A DNA stretch of 64,000 nt from Gari tellinella (GCA_922989275.2 OV277867.1:3286001-3350000), one strand, 5' to 3'; shown: positions 40,594 through 50,697, counted from the stretch's first letter. Translations and numbers: made by a program. The notes: generated from the letters alone by a model not told the origin.

Positions 40594-40806
40594 TTAACCC
40601 TTATCCTCCGGTAATATCGCCTGCTTCGAAATTGCCGTCTGCAATATTTGTTACATCTAGATATATGCAATTTTAAAGTAAAGAAATTTAAAGACGAGTG
40701 TCAAACAGTTTGGAACCAGATCAGACGCCGCATAATGCGGCGTCTGATCTGGATCCAAACTGTTTGCAAATATCAGTAAAGTCGCGACCAGCAGGCAAAG
40801 GGTTAA
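40594..40806 (-). mobile_element. Family F-type MITE just upstream of receptor gene 2
   Basis: TTAACCCTTATCCTCCGG to AGCAGGCAAAGGGTTAA. The h1 core at 40701-40765 has the centre GCCGCATAATGCGGC. It ends 82 bp before the splice acceptor of gene 2. Confidence 0.85.
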
Positions 40807-40874
40807 GATCAGCATTATATATCTATAATGAAGTTTCTTGAGCAAATACATAGGGATAATTATGTTAAACTTTT

Positions 40875-40888
40875 TTATTTTCTTTCAG
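40875..40888 (+). promoter_or_regulatory. 3' splice site before the leader of receptor gene 2
   Basis: TTATTTTCTTTCAG|GAAAACGG, 96 bases before the start codon; identical 14-mer to the other two copies. Confidence 0.7.
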
Positions 40889-40902
40889 GAAAACGGAAAT
40901 CA

Positions 40903-40929
40903 ATGATCATGGTGCTGAAACAACATTGA
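40903..40929 (+). promoter_or_regulatory. Upstream ORF in the leader of gene 2
   Basis: ATGATCATGGTGCTGAAACA: two in-frame ATGs. The MVLK core is conserved, but TAA became CAA, so the frame runs two codons further to TGA. Confidence 0.45.
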
Positions 40930-40983
40930 TAGTGGTTTTGACTTGAAGCAACAACTGTCAATAGTCTGAACAATTTTATCAAA

Positions 40984-42432
40984 ATGGGCGTCAATCGTAA
41001 GATTTTGATATTCTTGATTGTGTCATTTTTTCTGTCCAACGCTTTTGCAAACTCAGTATCTGACATCAAAAAATTGTTAGAGGATAAAAAGAAAGATTAC
41101 AACAAGAAACTGAGACCCGTTCTCTACCAAAACACGACGACAGAGGCTGGTGCCCATTTTGAGCTTATTACCATAAAGGATTTCGACGAAGTGTCGGGGA
41201 AATTCTCAGTTGTGGGGTTTCTAATCATGGGTTGGTATGATGAACTTCTTAAGTGGGATCCTGAAGAATATGGCGGGCTTGAAAACTTTAAAGCAGAGAG
41301 AGGCGACTTCTGGCAGCCACCTATCACTTTAGTAAACCCATCTGATGAAATTGAAAATGTTGGAAACGACTGGGATATATTTAATTACGAAAGTGAGGGA
41401 ATTGCGTCCACGTCTTCCGGTCAAATATTTGAATCAACCTGCACAGTCGACGTCACTGTCTATCCATGGGATCAGCAGCAATGTTCATTGGTGTTTTTGC
41501 CCTGGGGGTATTCTTCCAAGGAAGTGATGCTGAGACCGATTAATGAAAAAGTTGGAACTACATTTTACGGAGGCAATGGAAAATGGAATCTTGTTTCAAC
41601 GAGTACGGAAAGTTACATAGACGCTGGCGATTCCTCCGTGATAGTATTTACGATGACTTTACAACGGAAACCACTGTTCGTATTAGTCAATGTCCTTCTA
41701 CCGATTGTTTTCATGTCATTTCTAAACATGGTCGTCTTTCTCATACCGACGGAAAGTGGTGAGAGGATATCCTACTGTCTCACTGTGTTACTTGCCATGG
41801 CTGTATTTCTAACGCTTGTTGGTGACAACTTACCGAAAACTTCAGATCCTATGTCCATACTTAGCTACTACCTTCTGACAGTGTTAATCCTCAGTGTTTT
41901 AGTAGTGTTGGCAACGGTTGTCAGTTTGCGGATATATTTTAATGATGAGAAGACACCTGTTCCAAGCTGTTTAGCCTCTTTGGTAAGGTGCATGAAGTGT
42001 CAATGTTTCACAAACCGGCCAAATCCACACCGGCGGCGCTCACCTATTAATGTCAGCCACATCAAAGGCGGTATGGTGAGTGACGAGGGTCGCGACATTC
42101 GCAGTGGGAGTGAAAGTATTGTTGTGTCTTTGACAAATGGGTATACCATATACCAGGGTCAAAGAGGCAAGCGGTGGCGATATGATACTGATGACAAAGA
42201 CAGCAATACGCACGTGTCTACTAAACATAGTACGGATAAAAGCAAATCACAACGCTCTTCTTCCGGGTCAGCGGATATTACAACTGTCACATGGAAAGAT
42301 GTAAGCTGTGCATTCGATATCGTGATATTCATTATTTGCGTGCTACTTTTGATGACTGCTACGGTTGTATTCTTCTCTCTCGTCCTAACTAACAAAGGCA
42401 TTGAGAATGAAGGAACGGAAGACGACGATTGA
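40984..42432 (+). CDS. Cys-loop ligand-gated ion channel subunit (nicotinic receptor-like), copy 2
   Basis: A 482-residue paralog of the subunit at 27771, aligned without a gap as far as residue 353. Signal peptide 1-22 (ILIFLIVSFFLSNAFA). The Cys loop spans Cys153 to Cys167. Loop C again lacks the cysteine pair (WNLVSTSTESY). M1-M3 (about 229-318) differ from copy 1 by only a few residues, such as Ala-Met in place of Ala-Ile in M2. The pore-start motif ESGERISY, Leu9' and Asp20' are kept, giving a predicted cation pore. The cytoplasmic loop (about 320-440) is the variable part: it has an extra SPINVSHIK segment and serine-rich KSQRSSSGS. M4 is about 442-467 and the tail ends NEGTEDDD. An AATAAA hexamer lies 271 bases after the stop. 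Ligand and assembly partners are unknown. Confidence 0.93.
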   Translation: MGVNRKILIFLIVSFFLSNAFANSVSDIKKLLEDKKKDYNKKLRPVLYQNTTTEAGAHFELITIKDFDEVSGKFSVVGFLIMGWYDELLKWDPEEYGGLENFKAERGDFWQPPITLVNPSDEIENVGNDWDIFNYESEGIASTSSGQIFESTCTVDVTVYPWDQQQCSLVFLPWGYSSKEVMLRPINEKVGTTFYGGNGKWNLVSTSTESYIDAGDSSVIVFTMTLQRKPLFVLVNVLLPIVFMSFLNMVVFLIPTESGERISYCLTVLLAMAVFLTLVGDNLPKTSDPMSILSYYLLTVLILSVLVVLATVVSLRIYFNDEKTPVPSCLASLVRCMKCQCFTNRPNPHRRRSPINVSHIKGGMVSDEGRDIRSGSESIVVSLTNGYTIYQGQRGKRWRYDTDDKDSNTHVSTKHSTDKSKSQRSSSGSADITTVTWKDVSCAFDIVIFIICVLLLMTATVVFFSLVLTNKGIENEGTEDDD

Positions 42433-42945
42433 ACATTCGGAGTTGTATTGTGATTTGAAATAGAATATGGAGCTGTTATTATTGGTAACAATTATGCAGC
42501 ATAATCCAAGTGTCAAATATGCAGCATAATCAAAGTGTGAAACAGACATTGAAAAGTGTTTACAGTTATTTCATGTGTATTAAGAGAACAGTTAAAACTA
42601 TTGTCTCGACTTTTGAAATGTTGTTTGAATTCAATATGCCGAGGGCAATACTTCAAAATGTTTTGAACGGCTTACATTATTCGTATTATTCGAAATATTG
42701 ATAATAAAACATGAACTAATGTGTTGAAGTTTCGTCTGGTACTAACCAAACTATCAAAAGTGAAAATCATTTATTCAGGAAATATTTGTAATAAACTACA
42801 TGTAGACTGATTTTTTTTTTCTGCGCATCATATTCGCGCACGAAACAGTTTGTCATAGAGGGAACAATAATAAATGTTTTTTCTGTGTTAGAAAATGCTA
42901 TAATATTACAACAAACAGTCAAAATAACAAATTACCAGTTCTATA
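42433..42945. other. 3' flank of receptor gene 2, AATAAA at 42703-42708
   Basis: Begins CATTCGGAGTTGTATTGTGA, as after copy 1. The hexamer in TTGATAATAAAACATG is the likely polyadenylation signal. The segment is homologous to the orphan at 13541-13885. Confidence 0.55.
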
Positions 42946-43191
42946 CAGTGGAGAATCTGTTATTCTTTCCTGTTTAAACGCAAACGTACGCAAACGCAAA
43001 GCACTAACACGTAGAAAAGAACAACTTTTGGACAATTCTGATAATTCTTGTTTATCTTGGTGGCAAACAGTTTCGAGCCTGATCAGACGCCGGGTTACCC
43101 GGCGTCTGATCTGGCTCCAAACTGTTTGCACTGCAAATAATAGTTTTAGCGTAAACGCGTTTATTGGGAAAGAATAACAGATTCTCCACTG
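42946..43191 (-). mobile_element. Family A MITE, complete, reversed
   Basis: TA|CAGTGGAGAATCTGTTATTC to AGATTCTCCACTG|TA; h1 core 43063-43127. Flanks (AACAAATTACCAGTT and AGCATAAGGTAATA) match those of the A copy at 13886, which has the other orientation. Confidence 0.9.
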
Positions 43192-43439
43192 TAGAGCATA
43201 AGGTAATACAGGTATAATATGTTGCAACAGTTTGAAATGCCTTTCCTGTTAACGAGGGATACTAGTTATAACTGTTCCCCTAACACATATGAAATAACTG
43301 TTTTATTAGCTAATGACTTATATAACACTAGATTTTCAAAGAATTTATCTGAGCCAAAATGCAAATGAAATAGAAATTTATTAGATCTAGTCATTTTGTG
43401 ATTTTGACAGACGTCTAATGAATGTTCTGCGTCTTCATA

Positions 43440-44770
43440 TAAGCGCTTGCAAGTTTATATGTGCACGTTATGTAATGTTCAAGTCTGGTTTTGTTTCGAT
43501 GTAAATAATAGCGGCTAAACTTGATCTGTCTGTATCAATACATCGTAGAATACTATTAAGGCTTTTACAAGACGGGATGTGTATAACGTTCTCGTCTCTT
43601 TCGTAATAGTATTGTAATAAATAATTATAAAGCATGAAATGAAGTATTTAACTTTCACCAGACACCAATCTATGACAATTATTCAATACATTTCATTATA
43701 GTACGGCAATCCCTGGTACGGGAAAACTTCTCGATGATCCTGATTTTCATGTCCAAGAATGCTGAACATATTTACAGAGTTGTCTTAATTGAGCACTCTT
43801 ATTCATGACATGTAAACCATTATCTCCCTTGGTCCACGATTTCAATAATCGATTCATTAGGCAGACTAACGGGCATCGCTTGATCATCTTTAGCCTTGGT
43901 AAGAAATCACGAATGCTTCGTTATCATTCGGCTGCCTCCGGAAGTAGTTCTGTTTCTCAGCGGGGACTCTGATAAGCCATTCGTGTATAATTACTTATTA
44001 AGTTGTCACCAAACATTCGCGTTTTACAACTATTATACCCTCAACCAGCTCCTCCATCGATCGAATCTTTCACTTGCATATTACGCGTACATCTACACTT
44101 ATCAAGCGGTGGTATGAATTATGAGCAGACTAAGTAACTTGTTTACACGTCAAGTTGCAAAAATGTTTACTAATCGGATCACAATTACTTGCTAGCTAAA
44201 ATGGAGAAAAAATTTAAAACATACATTTTTCGGTTTCATTTTTTAAGATGTGATTTGCATATATAAGACCTTGTGCGCATCTTTTTTTGCGCATGGACAA
44301 AGTTTGTCCTAGAGGGTAACAGTGAAAACTGTTTCCCTCGGAATAGGCAATGTCAGAGTAACACAGCAATTCAGTAAAAAGTTATATAGACCATTAGGTA
44401 ATAATATGTAATGTTCGAGTCTGTTTTGTTTTTGTTATAAAGAATAGCGGCTATACTTGATGCGTATAACGTTCTCGTCTCATTCATAAAAGCATTGGTA
44501 TACATAATAATTAAGCATGGAATAAATAATTTAACCTTCAACAGACATGAATCAATGACAATTATTCAATACTATTTCATCACAATACGGCAAACCCGAG
44601 TACCGGCAAACTTTTCAATGACCCTGATTTTAAACTCCTGCACATGTTTTAGCTCATGAGACAGTTCATCCTAGAGAGGAATACCCCGGATTAGGTTATG
44701 TCAAAATAATAGAACAAAGCAGTCAAGAAATAACGAATTACAAGTTATATAGAACTTTATTTTGATTTTT
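43440..44770. repeat. Diverged direct duplication of the 3' flank region
   Basis: 43475-43755 matches 44405-44640 (GTAATGTTC.AGTCTG, AATAGCGGCTA.ACTTGAT, ATAACGTTCTCGTCTC, CAATGACAATTATTCAATAC-type). The motif GTTTGTC.TAGAGGG followed by AACAAATTAC-AGTTATATAG occurs at 42850, 44310 and 44665, i.e. three steps. The 73-codon frame at 43896 shows no motif. Confidence 0.75.
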
Positions 44771-44967
44771 TGCATGCTCATATTCCTTGTGCATCATACT
44801 GTTTTCTATTCAAATCAAAGTAATTGTGATAAAGTTTTTAAAAAACTATTACATCGATTTCGTTTTATTGCAGCCAAATGGTTAAATGTATATTATATGC
44901 CTCCAATGTATACCATCAACACCTATAGCTAGTTATTAAAATGTCTTTTCGTATCTTATGTTGCGAA

Positions 44968-45183
44968 CAGGGCTGCCATTTCTCCGGATCTTTTCGAAAT
45001 CTTCGGATTTTTATCCTAGCATATTGTAGCTTAAAGCTGATTAATGTAAAGCAGAATGCTCCGTAATGCGCATTCTGCTTTACTTTCAACATGCTTTAAG
45101 TACATGTAGATCTAATCTCGTTTGAAAAATAGAAAATTTCAAAATCTTAGGACTGTTAAAAATCAACGTATGGCAGCAACTGT
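44968..45183 (+). mobile_element. Family D MITE (h2 core)
   Basis: CAGGGCTGCCATTTCTCCGG to AACGTATGGCAGCAACTG. Subterminal CCGGATCTTTTCGAAATCTT; h2 hairpin 45031-45095 with AATGTAAAGCAGAATGC and GCATTCTGCTTTACTTTC arms. Related to 61486-61738. Confidence 0.85.
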
Positions 45184-45365
45184 GTTAATAATAAGCACTC
45201 TCACGACACATGGTCCATTTGGATCGTTCTGATCAGGATCAAAGCTGTTTACAAATAAATATGGTTTTCGGGCTATGTCAGTGAACTGGTCAAATTGCTA
45301 TGCACTACATGTATTGACTGCTACATGTTGGTATATAGTTTTTAGCAACTCTTTATTGCTATCCT

Positions 45366-45796
45366 CTTAACCATTTTACTCTGAATGACGTCATAAAGCG
45401 CATTCACAAGCAGTTTTGATCCGTCTGATCAGGATCAAAACTGTTTGCCACTTGTTTTGAAATCACGTCAGTCTTAAATATAACGTTAAAACGATTTTGC
45501 AAACACCAATATTGAAGCAGACGACTACAGTGGAGAAAACGTTATTCTTTCCCAATAAACGCGTTTACGCTAAAACTATTATTTCAATTGCAAACAGTTT
45601 GGAGCCAGATCAGACACCGGGTAACCCGGCGTCTGATCAGGCTCCACACTGTTTGCCACTCAGATCAACATGAATAGTCAAAATTGTCGAAAAGGTGTCC
45701 TTTTCTATGTTTTAGTGCAATTCGTTTGCGTACGTTCGCGTTTAAACGGGAAAGAATAACAGATTCTCCACTGTATATGACAATGAAGGGGTAAAA
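45366..45796. mobile_element. Family F remnant with nested family A MITE (45528-45773)
   Basis: The core is collapsed to CAGTTTTGATCCGTCTGATC, AGGATCAAAACTG (45411-45445). The F end GAAGCAGACGACTA is interrupted by CAGTGGAGAAAACGTT...ATTCTCCACTG, with TA on both sides, and resumes as TATGACAATGAAGGGGTAAA. A core 45593-45655. Confidence 0.85.
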
Positions 45797-45995
45797 ACCT
45801 CTCGACAATTTTGACACTGAAAGGGTTAATCTATGGAATATGATAGTAAACAGAAGTTGACTTTATACGATGTCTGATCAGGATTTGTCTGTTTGGTACT
45901 TGTATCGATATCTCTTTAGTCACCATTTAATCCAATTCTGAAACGAACCTGCAGACACCAGTACTAAAGCAGACGATAATTTGCCCACGAGAAGG

Positions 45996-46248
45996 TTAAC
46001 CCATTACCCCATAGGCCATTTCTAGTCTTGAAGACAGGTGGCCACTTAAAGCAGGTTGTAAGTAAAGCAGAATGCGCCTTAAGGCGCATTCTGCTTTACT
46101 TTCAGTCTGCTTTACGTTACCATCTACTAGAAAATAAAAAAACATTCTTGTGATACATATTCATGACTATATAAATTTGAAATATTTTCTTCAGTGTAGG
46201 AATAAATTAAAAGGCGTAAAAAAGCGTATTTATGGGGTAATGGGTTAA
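45996..46248 (+). mobile_element. Family C MITE, complete
   Basis: TTAACCCATTACCCCATAG to TATGGGGTAATGGGTTAA, the best terminal repeats of this family here. h2 hairpin 46044-46112 with centre GCGCCTTAAGGCGC. Confidence 0.9.
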
Positions 46249-46708
46249 AACAGAATAATAAATGTGACGATGGAAGGGTTAAGGACCTGTGCAAGCTTAA
46301 CGAAATGTTAATGACCTCATATCAACAGTGTTATCATATAATCTTGCGTTCAGTTCACATAATGCTGCCATTAGCTATGTAAACATTGGCATTGGTCTGT
46401 AATGGTTCTGTTTTCGGGATAATTGTTTTACTGTCACGTGTTATGGATGAGTCCCTTAGTTTGTGTCTTGAATGACAATCTGAGTCAATGTTATATCCCC
46501 TTTAAAATATTTTGGCAACCCTCCCTAATGTAATCAATTTCAGTAAGGAAACAGTAATTATACGTCTTGCAATGATTATATAATGTGGCATGCAGTCGCG
46601 TAAGTCATATATAACATTACATAGTATTTGTCTACTCAGGTGTTGCTTTAGGTTGGTCAAACTTCTGAGTAATTATTATCTGTATATATATTATTGATAT
46701 AGTCATGT
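46249..46708. other. Duplicated spacer, counterpart of 23150-23350
   Basis: CCTGTGCAAGCTTAACGAAA, ATGTTAATGACCTCA, TTAGCTATGTAAACATTGGC match unit 1. No gene. Confidence 0.6.
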
Positions 46709-46915
46709 ACAGTAGAACCTCTCTATTACGATCACTGTGTTGTGTCAAAAATTAGTCGTTTAAGACAGGTGGCTGCTTGAAGCAATGTGAAAGTGAAACA
46801 GAAAGCTCCTACAGGAGCTTTCTGTTTCACTTTCACATTGCTTTAAGCTGTCACCTGTCCTGTATACGGACAATTAGCCTTCTTTTTAGTGGCCGTAATA
46901 GAGGGGATATACTGT
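46709..46915 (+). mobile_element. Family E MITE, complete
   Basis: TA|CAGTAGAACCTCTCTATT to GTAATAGAGGGGATATACTG|TA. The hairpin arms CTTGAAGCAATGTGAAAGTG and inverse meet at AGCTCCTACAGGAGCT; the copy at 34744 has TGTA in place of TACA at the centre. Confidence 0.9.
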
Positions 46916-47290
46916 AATTTAAACTTCCAGAGCAATGATTTATTTCATTAGAAAGATAATATTTGCTAATTTGCTCATATAACATATTCATTAAGAATAT
47001 TATGATATTAAATCTTTGTATTAATGTATAATTATGTGTAGGCCTAAATCGCAATAAAAGTTTGTTTGTTTGTTTGCTTGATGAATTTGTTGTTACTGTT
47101 GCAAATCGTTTTTATCAGATGAGACGCCTAGTGACTCCGCATTTCATCTCGATCAGTTTCAACATTTCTCAAGTCAAATTAAATTTGATAAATAAAAACA
47201 CACGAAATTGTTTAAATTGATTATGTCATGGTAGTGAAGGGGTTTAATCATTTTTAAACAAGTGTCCTAACAGTCAGTGCAAATACAACT
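46916..47290. other. Unassigned; diverged h1 near 47096-47160
   Basis: Contains (GTTT)n at 47059-47076 and TTTTTATCAGATGAGACGCC, GCATTTCATCTCGATCAG, the counterpart of 23393-23450 in unit 1. Confidence 0.5.
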
Positions 47291-47656
47291 AATAAGGGGT
47301 TAAATATAATCACGTGATATTCAAAAACCAATATCGACCTCAACAATTACAGTGGAGAAAACATTATTCTTTCCCAATAAACACGTTTACACTAAAACTA
47401 TTATTTGCAGTGCAAACAGTTTGGAGCCAGATCAGACGCCGGGTAACCCGGCGTCTGATCAGGCTCCAAACTGTTTGCCACCAAGATAAACAAGAATTAT
47501 CAGAATTGTCCAAAAATTGTTCTTTTCTACGTTTTAGTGCTTTGCGTTTGCGTACGTTTGCGTTTAAACGGGAAAGAATAACAGATTCTCCACTGTAATA
47601 AGGGGTTAAATATAATCACGTGATATTCAAAAACCAATATCGACCTCAACAATTAC
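47291..47656 (+). mobile_element. Family A MITE (47350-47595) inside a 60-bp perfect direct duplication
   Basis: The 60 bases 47291-47350 (AATAAGGGGTTAAATATAAT ... GACCTCAACAATTAC) recur without a mismatch at 47597-47656, on the other side of the MITE. The MITE has its normal ends with TA on each side (TTA|CAGTGGAG, CCACTG|TAATAAGG). The unit-1 counterpart (23835-23895) has this segment once and no MITE. Confidence 0.95.
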
Positions 47657-47679
47657 GTATGTGAGCGTGGTAAAACCCT

Positions 47680-47880
47680 TTTATCATCGTATAGTCTGTT
47701 CTAAAATGTTACCTGAACTATTATTTCAAAGTAAGATTTTAATCGGGTCAACAAAGGAAAGATCATTAAGAATGGCAATAATTTTGGATCCTGATTAGAC
47801 ACCGCGTTACGCGATGTCTTATCAAGATCCAAACGTTTGCAAATTCGGATACAGTCGCCTTCAGCGGTGAAAGGGTTAAA
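47680..47880 (+). mobile_element. Family F MITE (unit-3 counterpart of 23899)
   Basis: AAACCCTTTTATCATCG to GCGGTGAAAGGGTTAAA. Core 47777-47840 (GATTAGACACCGCGTTACGC with GATGTCTTATCAAGATCC), less well paired than the unit-1 copy. Confidence 0.75.
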
Positions 47881-48008
47881 ATACATTGATTGAGGTGAAT
47901 TGTTTTGTTTTTAAATACAAACCCGGTAACATGGTACAGAAGTCTCTGGCACGATCTAGGCTCGAACTATAATATGTATTTGATATTCGTTACAGTTAGC
48001 GAAATGTT

Positions 48009-48093
48009 GACCTTATATGTACATTGGGGTGCCTGTAGTGGGTCAAATCACTGATTTGGCCCACTACAGGCACCCCAATGTACATATAAGGTT
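48009..48093. repeat. 85-bp near-perfect palindrome
   Basis: GACCTTATATGTACATTGGG, GTGCCTGTAGTGGG pairs with CCCACTACAGGCACC, CCAATGTACATATAAGGTTC. It does not resemble the MITE cores, and no TIR ends are seen around it. Confidence 0.9.
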
Positions 48094-48659
48094 CACCGCG
48101 ATGTTTGTTGTGTCTACCTGTCAAAATAGCGGTGTTTCTCGGGATTCAGCCTTGTGGCATCTGAAAACCGTTTCAACTAGGAGTTTTACGCTTTGCATTT
48201 ACCAAGGTTATACATTATACTACTTATTGGCAAAGAGCTTTACCCGATATACCGTTTGATCAAATGTCGATAGAGGCATAACTTGGGAGAGGGGTACAAT
48301 TCTAAAATTGGAAGTTCGCCCCCTTTTCTATATACCTAGTGATTATACATTTTTTTCTTCAGAGGTTCAGACTTCTATTTTGACGGTCACCTGGGGAGGT
48401 GAACGGTTTGCAATATTTACACCTGAGTGAAATATAAAGATAAATGGCATATCGTTTGTGTGAAACGCCTTATCTTTTTAGTGAAACATGTTTCGAAGAC
48501 CATTAACATTTTAGGCACCAAATTAAATGGGAAAATTTTACCTCTTTACTTTTTTGTCGTCTATATGAACCGGACCCAAAAGAACAGTCTACACTGTTGA
48601 AAATACCGGGGTCTCCATCACCAAAATTTTTTAAAGCAGTCGTTGAACGAAGAAACAGA
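48094..48659. other. Unassigned; may include the decayed 5' part of the mariner element
   Basis: No clear frame. An open stretch near 48568 reads YMNRTQKNSL but nothing is recognised. Confidence 0.35.
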
Positions 48660-49460
48660 TCTTCATCATGTTCTTCGACATCACGGCGTCATCCTTAGCC
48701 ATGCAGTTCTGCAAGGACAGGCGGTCACAGCAAATTACTACTCAAAGGTTAGTTTGAAATTAAACAACATTTTACATCTCTAGATAAGAATTATTATAGA
48801 TCGCTTGCTATGGTTAACATTTCTTACCAACAGTTACTGAACAGATACCTCCTTTGAGCCATGCGGACGAATCGAGCGCCCCAGTTGTCGACCATGCTGT
48901 TTCATCATGACAATGCGCCTAGCCACCGGGGGCCCGTTTTACTAAACAACTTACGCAAAATTTTGCGTAAGTCAAAATTTTAAATTTAAATTTATATTTT
49001 TTATTTTCACTTGCTACAAACAGCAAATAGCCAGATCAGAGGACGCGCTAAAAGCGCGTCCTCTGATCTGGCTATTTGTTGTTTGCAAACGTTTATGATC
49101 GAAAAATAAGAGTTAAACGATTTTGACTTACGCAAAAAGTTTGCGTAAGTTGTTTAGTAAAACGGGCCCCGGGCTTCTACGCCTCAGGAAACAATCGACA
49201 GACGGTCAATTGAAGTGCTTGGTAATTCTCCTTACAGTCCCAATTGGCCCCCCTGTGATGTCTTCTTGTTCCCCACACTGAAGAAGATTCTGCAAGGCCG
49301 ACACTTTGATGATGTTGCAGATTTGCAAACGGCGGTACAGTCCGCGATCGCTTTCATTGTACCATGCGCATACAAGAACTGTTTCTATTCATGGGTTAAC
49401 AGGTGCAGAAAGTGCATTACATTCAAAGGGGAGTACTTTAAAGATGACGAATGCCTTTAG
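48660..49460 (+). pseudogene. Mariner transposase relic, broken by a palindromic MITE
   Basis: In pieces on the plus strand: VLRHHGVILSHAVLQGQAVT (48680-48760; the 'FFDxxGVILxHxVPxGxTV' region holding the first catalytic Asp in intact genes, here frameshifted). Then, after about 80 unrelated bases, RAPQLSTM, LFHHDNAPSHR (48895-48928; second catalytic Asp), and after a 242-bp insertion ASTPQETIDRRSIEVLGNSP, YSPNWPPCDVFLFPTLKKIL (49171-49300; the family's 'YSPDLAPCDFFLFP' with the third acidic residue). An in-frame stop follows LNRYLL. Not functional. The order of motifs is that of the mariner (D,D34D) family. Confidence 0.85.
48929..49170. mobile_element. Hairpin MITE with GGGGCCCGTTTTACTAAAC ends (family H variant)
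   Basis: GGGGCCCGTTTTACTAAACA pairs with TGTTTAGTAAAACGGGCCCC, and ACTTACGCAAAATTTTGCGT with ACGCAAAAAGTTTGCGTAAG. A central palindrome AGCCAGATCAGAGGACGCGC / GCGCGTCCTCTGATCTGGCT again contains GATCAGA. It inserted within the CAPSHR/AS codons of the mariner relic. Confidence 0.9.
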
Positions 49461-49838
49461 ACAGAAATTACGGAAAGGTTATGTGTAAAAAAATCAATAA
49501 TCACAACGTGACGTTGGATGGCGTTGGGTCGGGTGTGACGACTCAACGTTACCTTAATAACATACATTTGATTATGCTTGAAGTCAATTGTATCAAATTT
49601 TCACTTGAAATTAGAATTCTCTGGGCATCATTGTGTTCAAGTTTTGCGCCGTTCAGACAAAAACTAAAGAAATGGCAGCATCTGTCCGCGTATGTTTTGA
49701 ACACCCCTCGTACTTTCTTAAAAATATAATTATTCAACTTTATTTGACTTGACGCTAAATATAGTCAATATACATATTCAAATACAAAATCCATCCGAGT
49801 ATAGGAAATACAGGCGTTCCACAATGGGGTGTTGCTAA
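49461..49838. other. Unassigned; joins unit homology near 49740
   Basis: A 92-codon frame (49451-49729) has no motif I know. From 49740 the sequence (ACATATTCAAATACAAAATC, GGAAATACAGGCGTTCC) matches 24400-24470 and 33950. Confidence 0.45.
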
Positions 49839-50031
49839 CAGAGCTCCTGATAAAAGGAGTATCTCCAAAACTGAAATCTATATTTCTGGATTAAACCCTA
49901 TGGTGTCACTACTCATTTGAATCGTCTCAAAGAGACGATTCTAATGAGTAGTAACACCATAGGATTTGGTTCTTAAATCAGTGAGAAAATGTTTGATTTG
50001 TTGAGTTTACTCCCTCTTATCTGGAACCCTG
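49839..50031 (+). mobile_element. Family G MITE
   Basis: CAGAGCTCCTGATAAAAGG to CTTATCTGGAACCCTG; centre GAATCGTCTCAAAGAGACGA. Nearly the same palindrome as 7388-7580. Confidence 0.85.
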
Positions 50032-50201
50032 GCTAATTGTCGAATCAATGGATGAAAGCGTGCATCTTTATGAGCCTAGACGGTCCTAAAATCTTATTAG
50101 CTACGCCTCTATTACCATAAACATTCTATACCGCTGTTGTATAGGTAAACGACTAGCAGTGAACCGTGAAAGTTCTTTATAGTTTTGGCATACATGGGGT
50201 A

Positions 50202-50513
50202 CAGTACTGAACCTTATCTAATTAAATTGATAATCGCAAGCGAATTGCCATCGAATTGCCATCGAATTGCCATCGAATCGGGTGCTTCAAAAAACAAATA
50301 CTACGCTTGAATATGTTTACGCGAATTTTTCGAAGCGGTTGTGACAAAAATGGAATCGAAATAATTAACAAAGGCATATTTGCGAACATTTGTGAGATAC
50401 ACCATTCAAGAAAACTTACCCGAGGGTAAAGTTACTATTTTGAATCGCAAGCGAATTGCCATCGAATTGCAAGCGAATCGCAAAAATTGTTAATTTAATA
50501 AGGTTCAGTACTG
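50202..50513. mobile_element. Family I element with 11-bp internal repeats
   Basis: TA|CAGTACTGAACCTTAT to AATAAGGTTCAGTACTG|TA. Next to the left end, CGAATTGCCAT repeats in tandem (50236-50278), and the right side has GCGAATTGCCATCGAATTGC, AAGCGAATCG in the same orientation. About 100 bp of non-repeated sequence between. Confidence 0.85.
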
Positions 50514-50697
50514 TACATGTATGTGCAATACTACAATGCATCTAACTAAGCACTCGATATTGTGGCATTATGCTGACTCCACCAAATGGTGGACCGAGCT
50601 GACTTTCATGGTTCACTTCTCGTTGTTTACTTCTATATATATTTCTTAACTTTCACATATAACAAGCTTAAAAGCTTACGTGCGCTCTATGAATGAT
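50514..50697. other. Unassigned spacer
   Basis: Nothing recognised. Confidence 0.4.

Larger units (their letters stand above)
32730..42760 (+). repeat. Segmental duplication unit 2 (carries receptor gene 2)
   Basis: Homologous block by block to unit 1, longer because of the inverted repeats at 34.2-35.0 kb, the 92-bp tandem repeat, and the 1.6-kb composite element, none of which is in unit 1. The best-conserved stretch (35060-35370) is nearly identical to 25010-25330, including ACGAATATCATCCAGGGTAT. Confidence 0.8.

Noticed and set aside
15416..48259. Recurrent 60-130-codon ORFs with the shared peptide WSQIRRRVTRRLIRLQTVCHQ (e.g. 15416, 17434, 24523, 31655, 39723, 42919, 47314)
   Set aside because: All lie in family A MITEs and arise from translating the h1 palindrome. 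They start in unrelated flanks and occur on both strands of the same hairpin. They are repeats, not a gene family.
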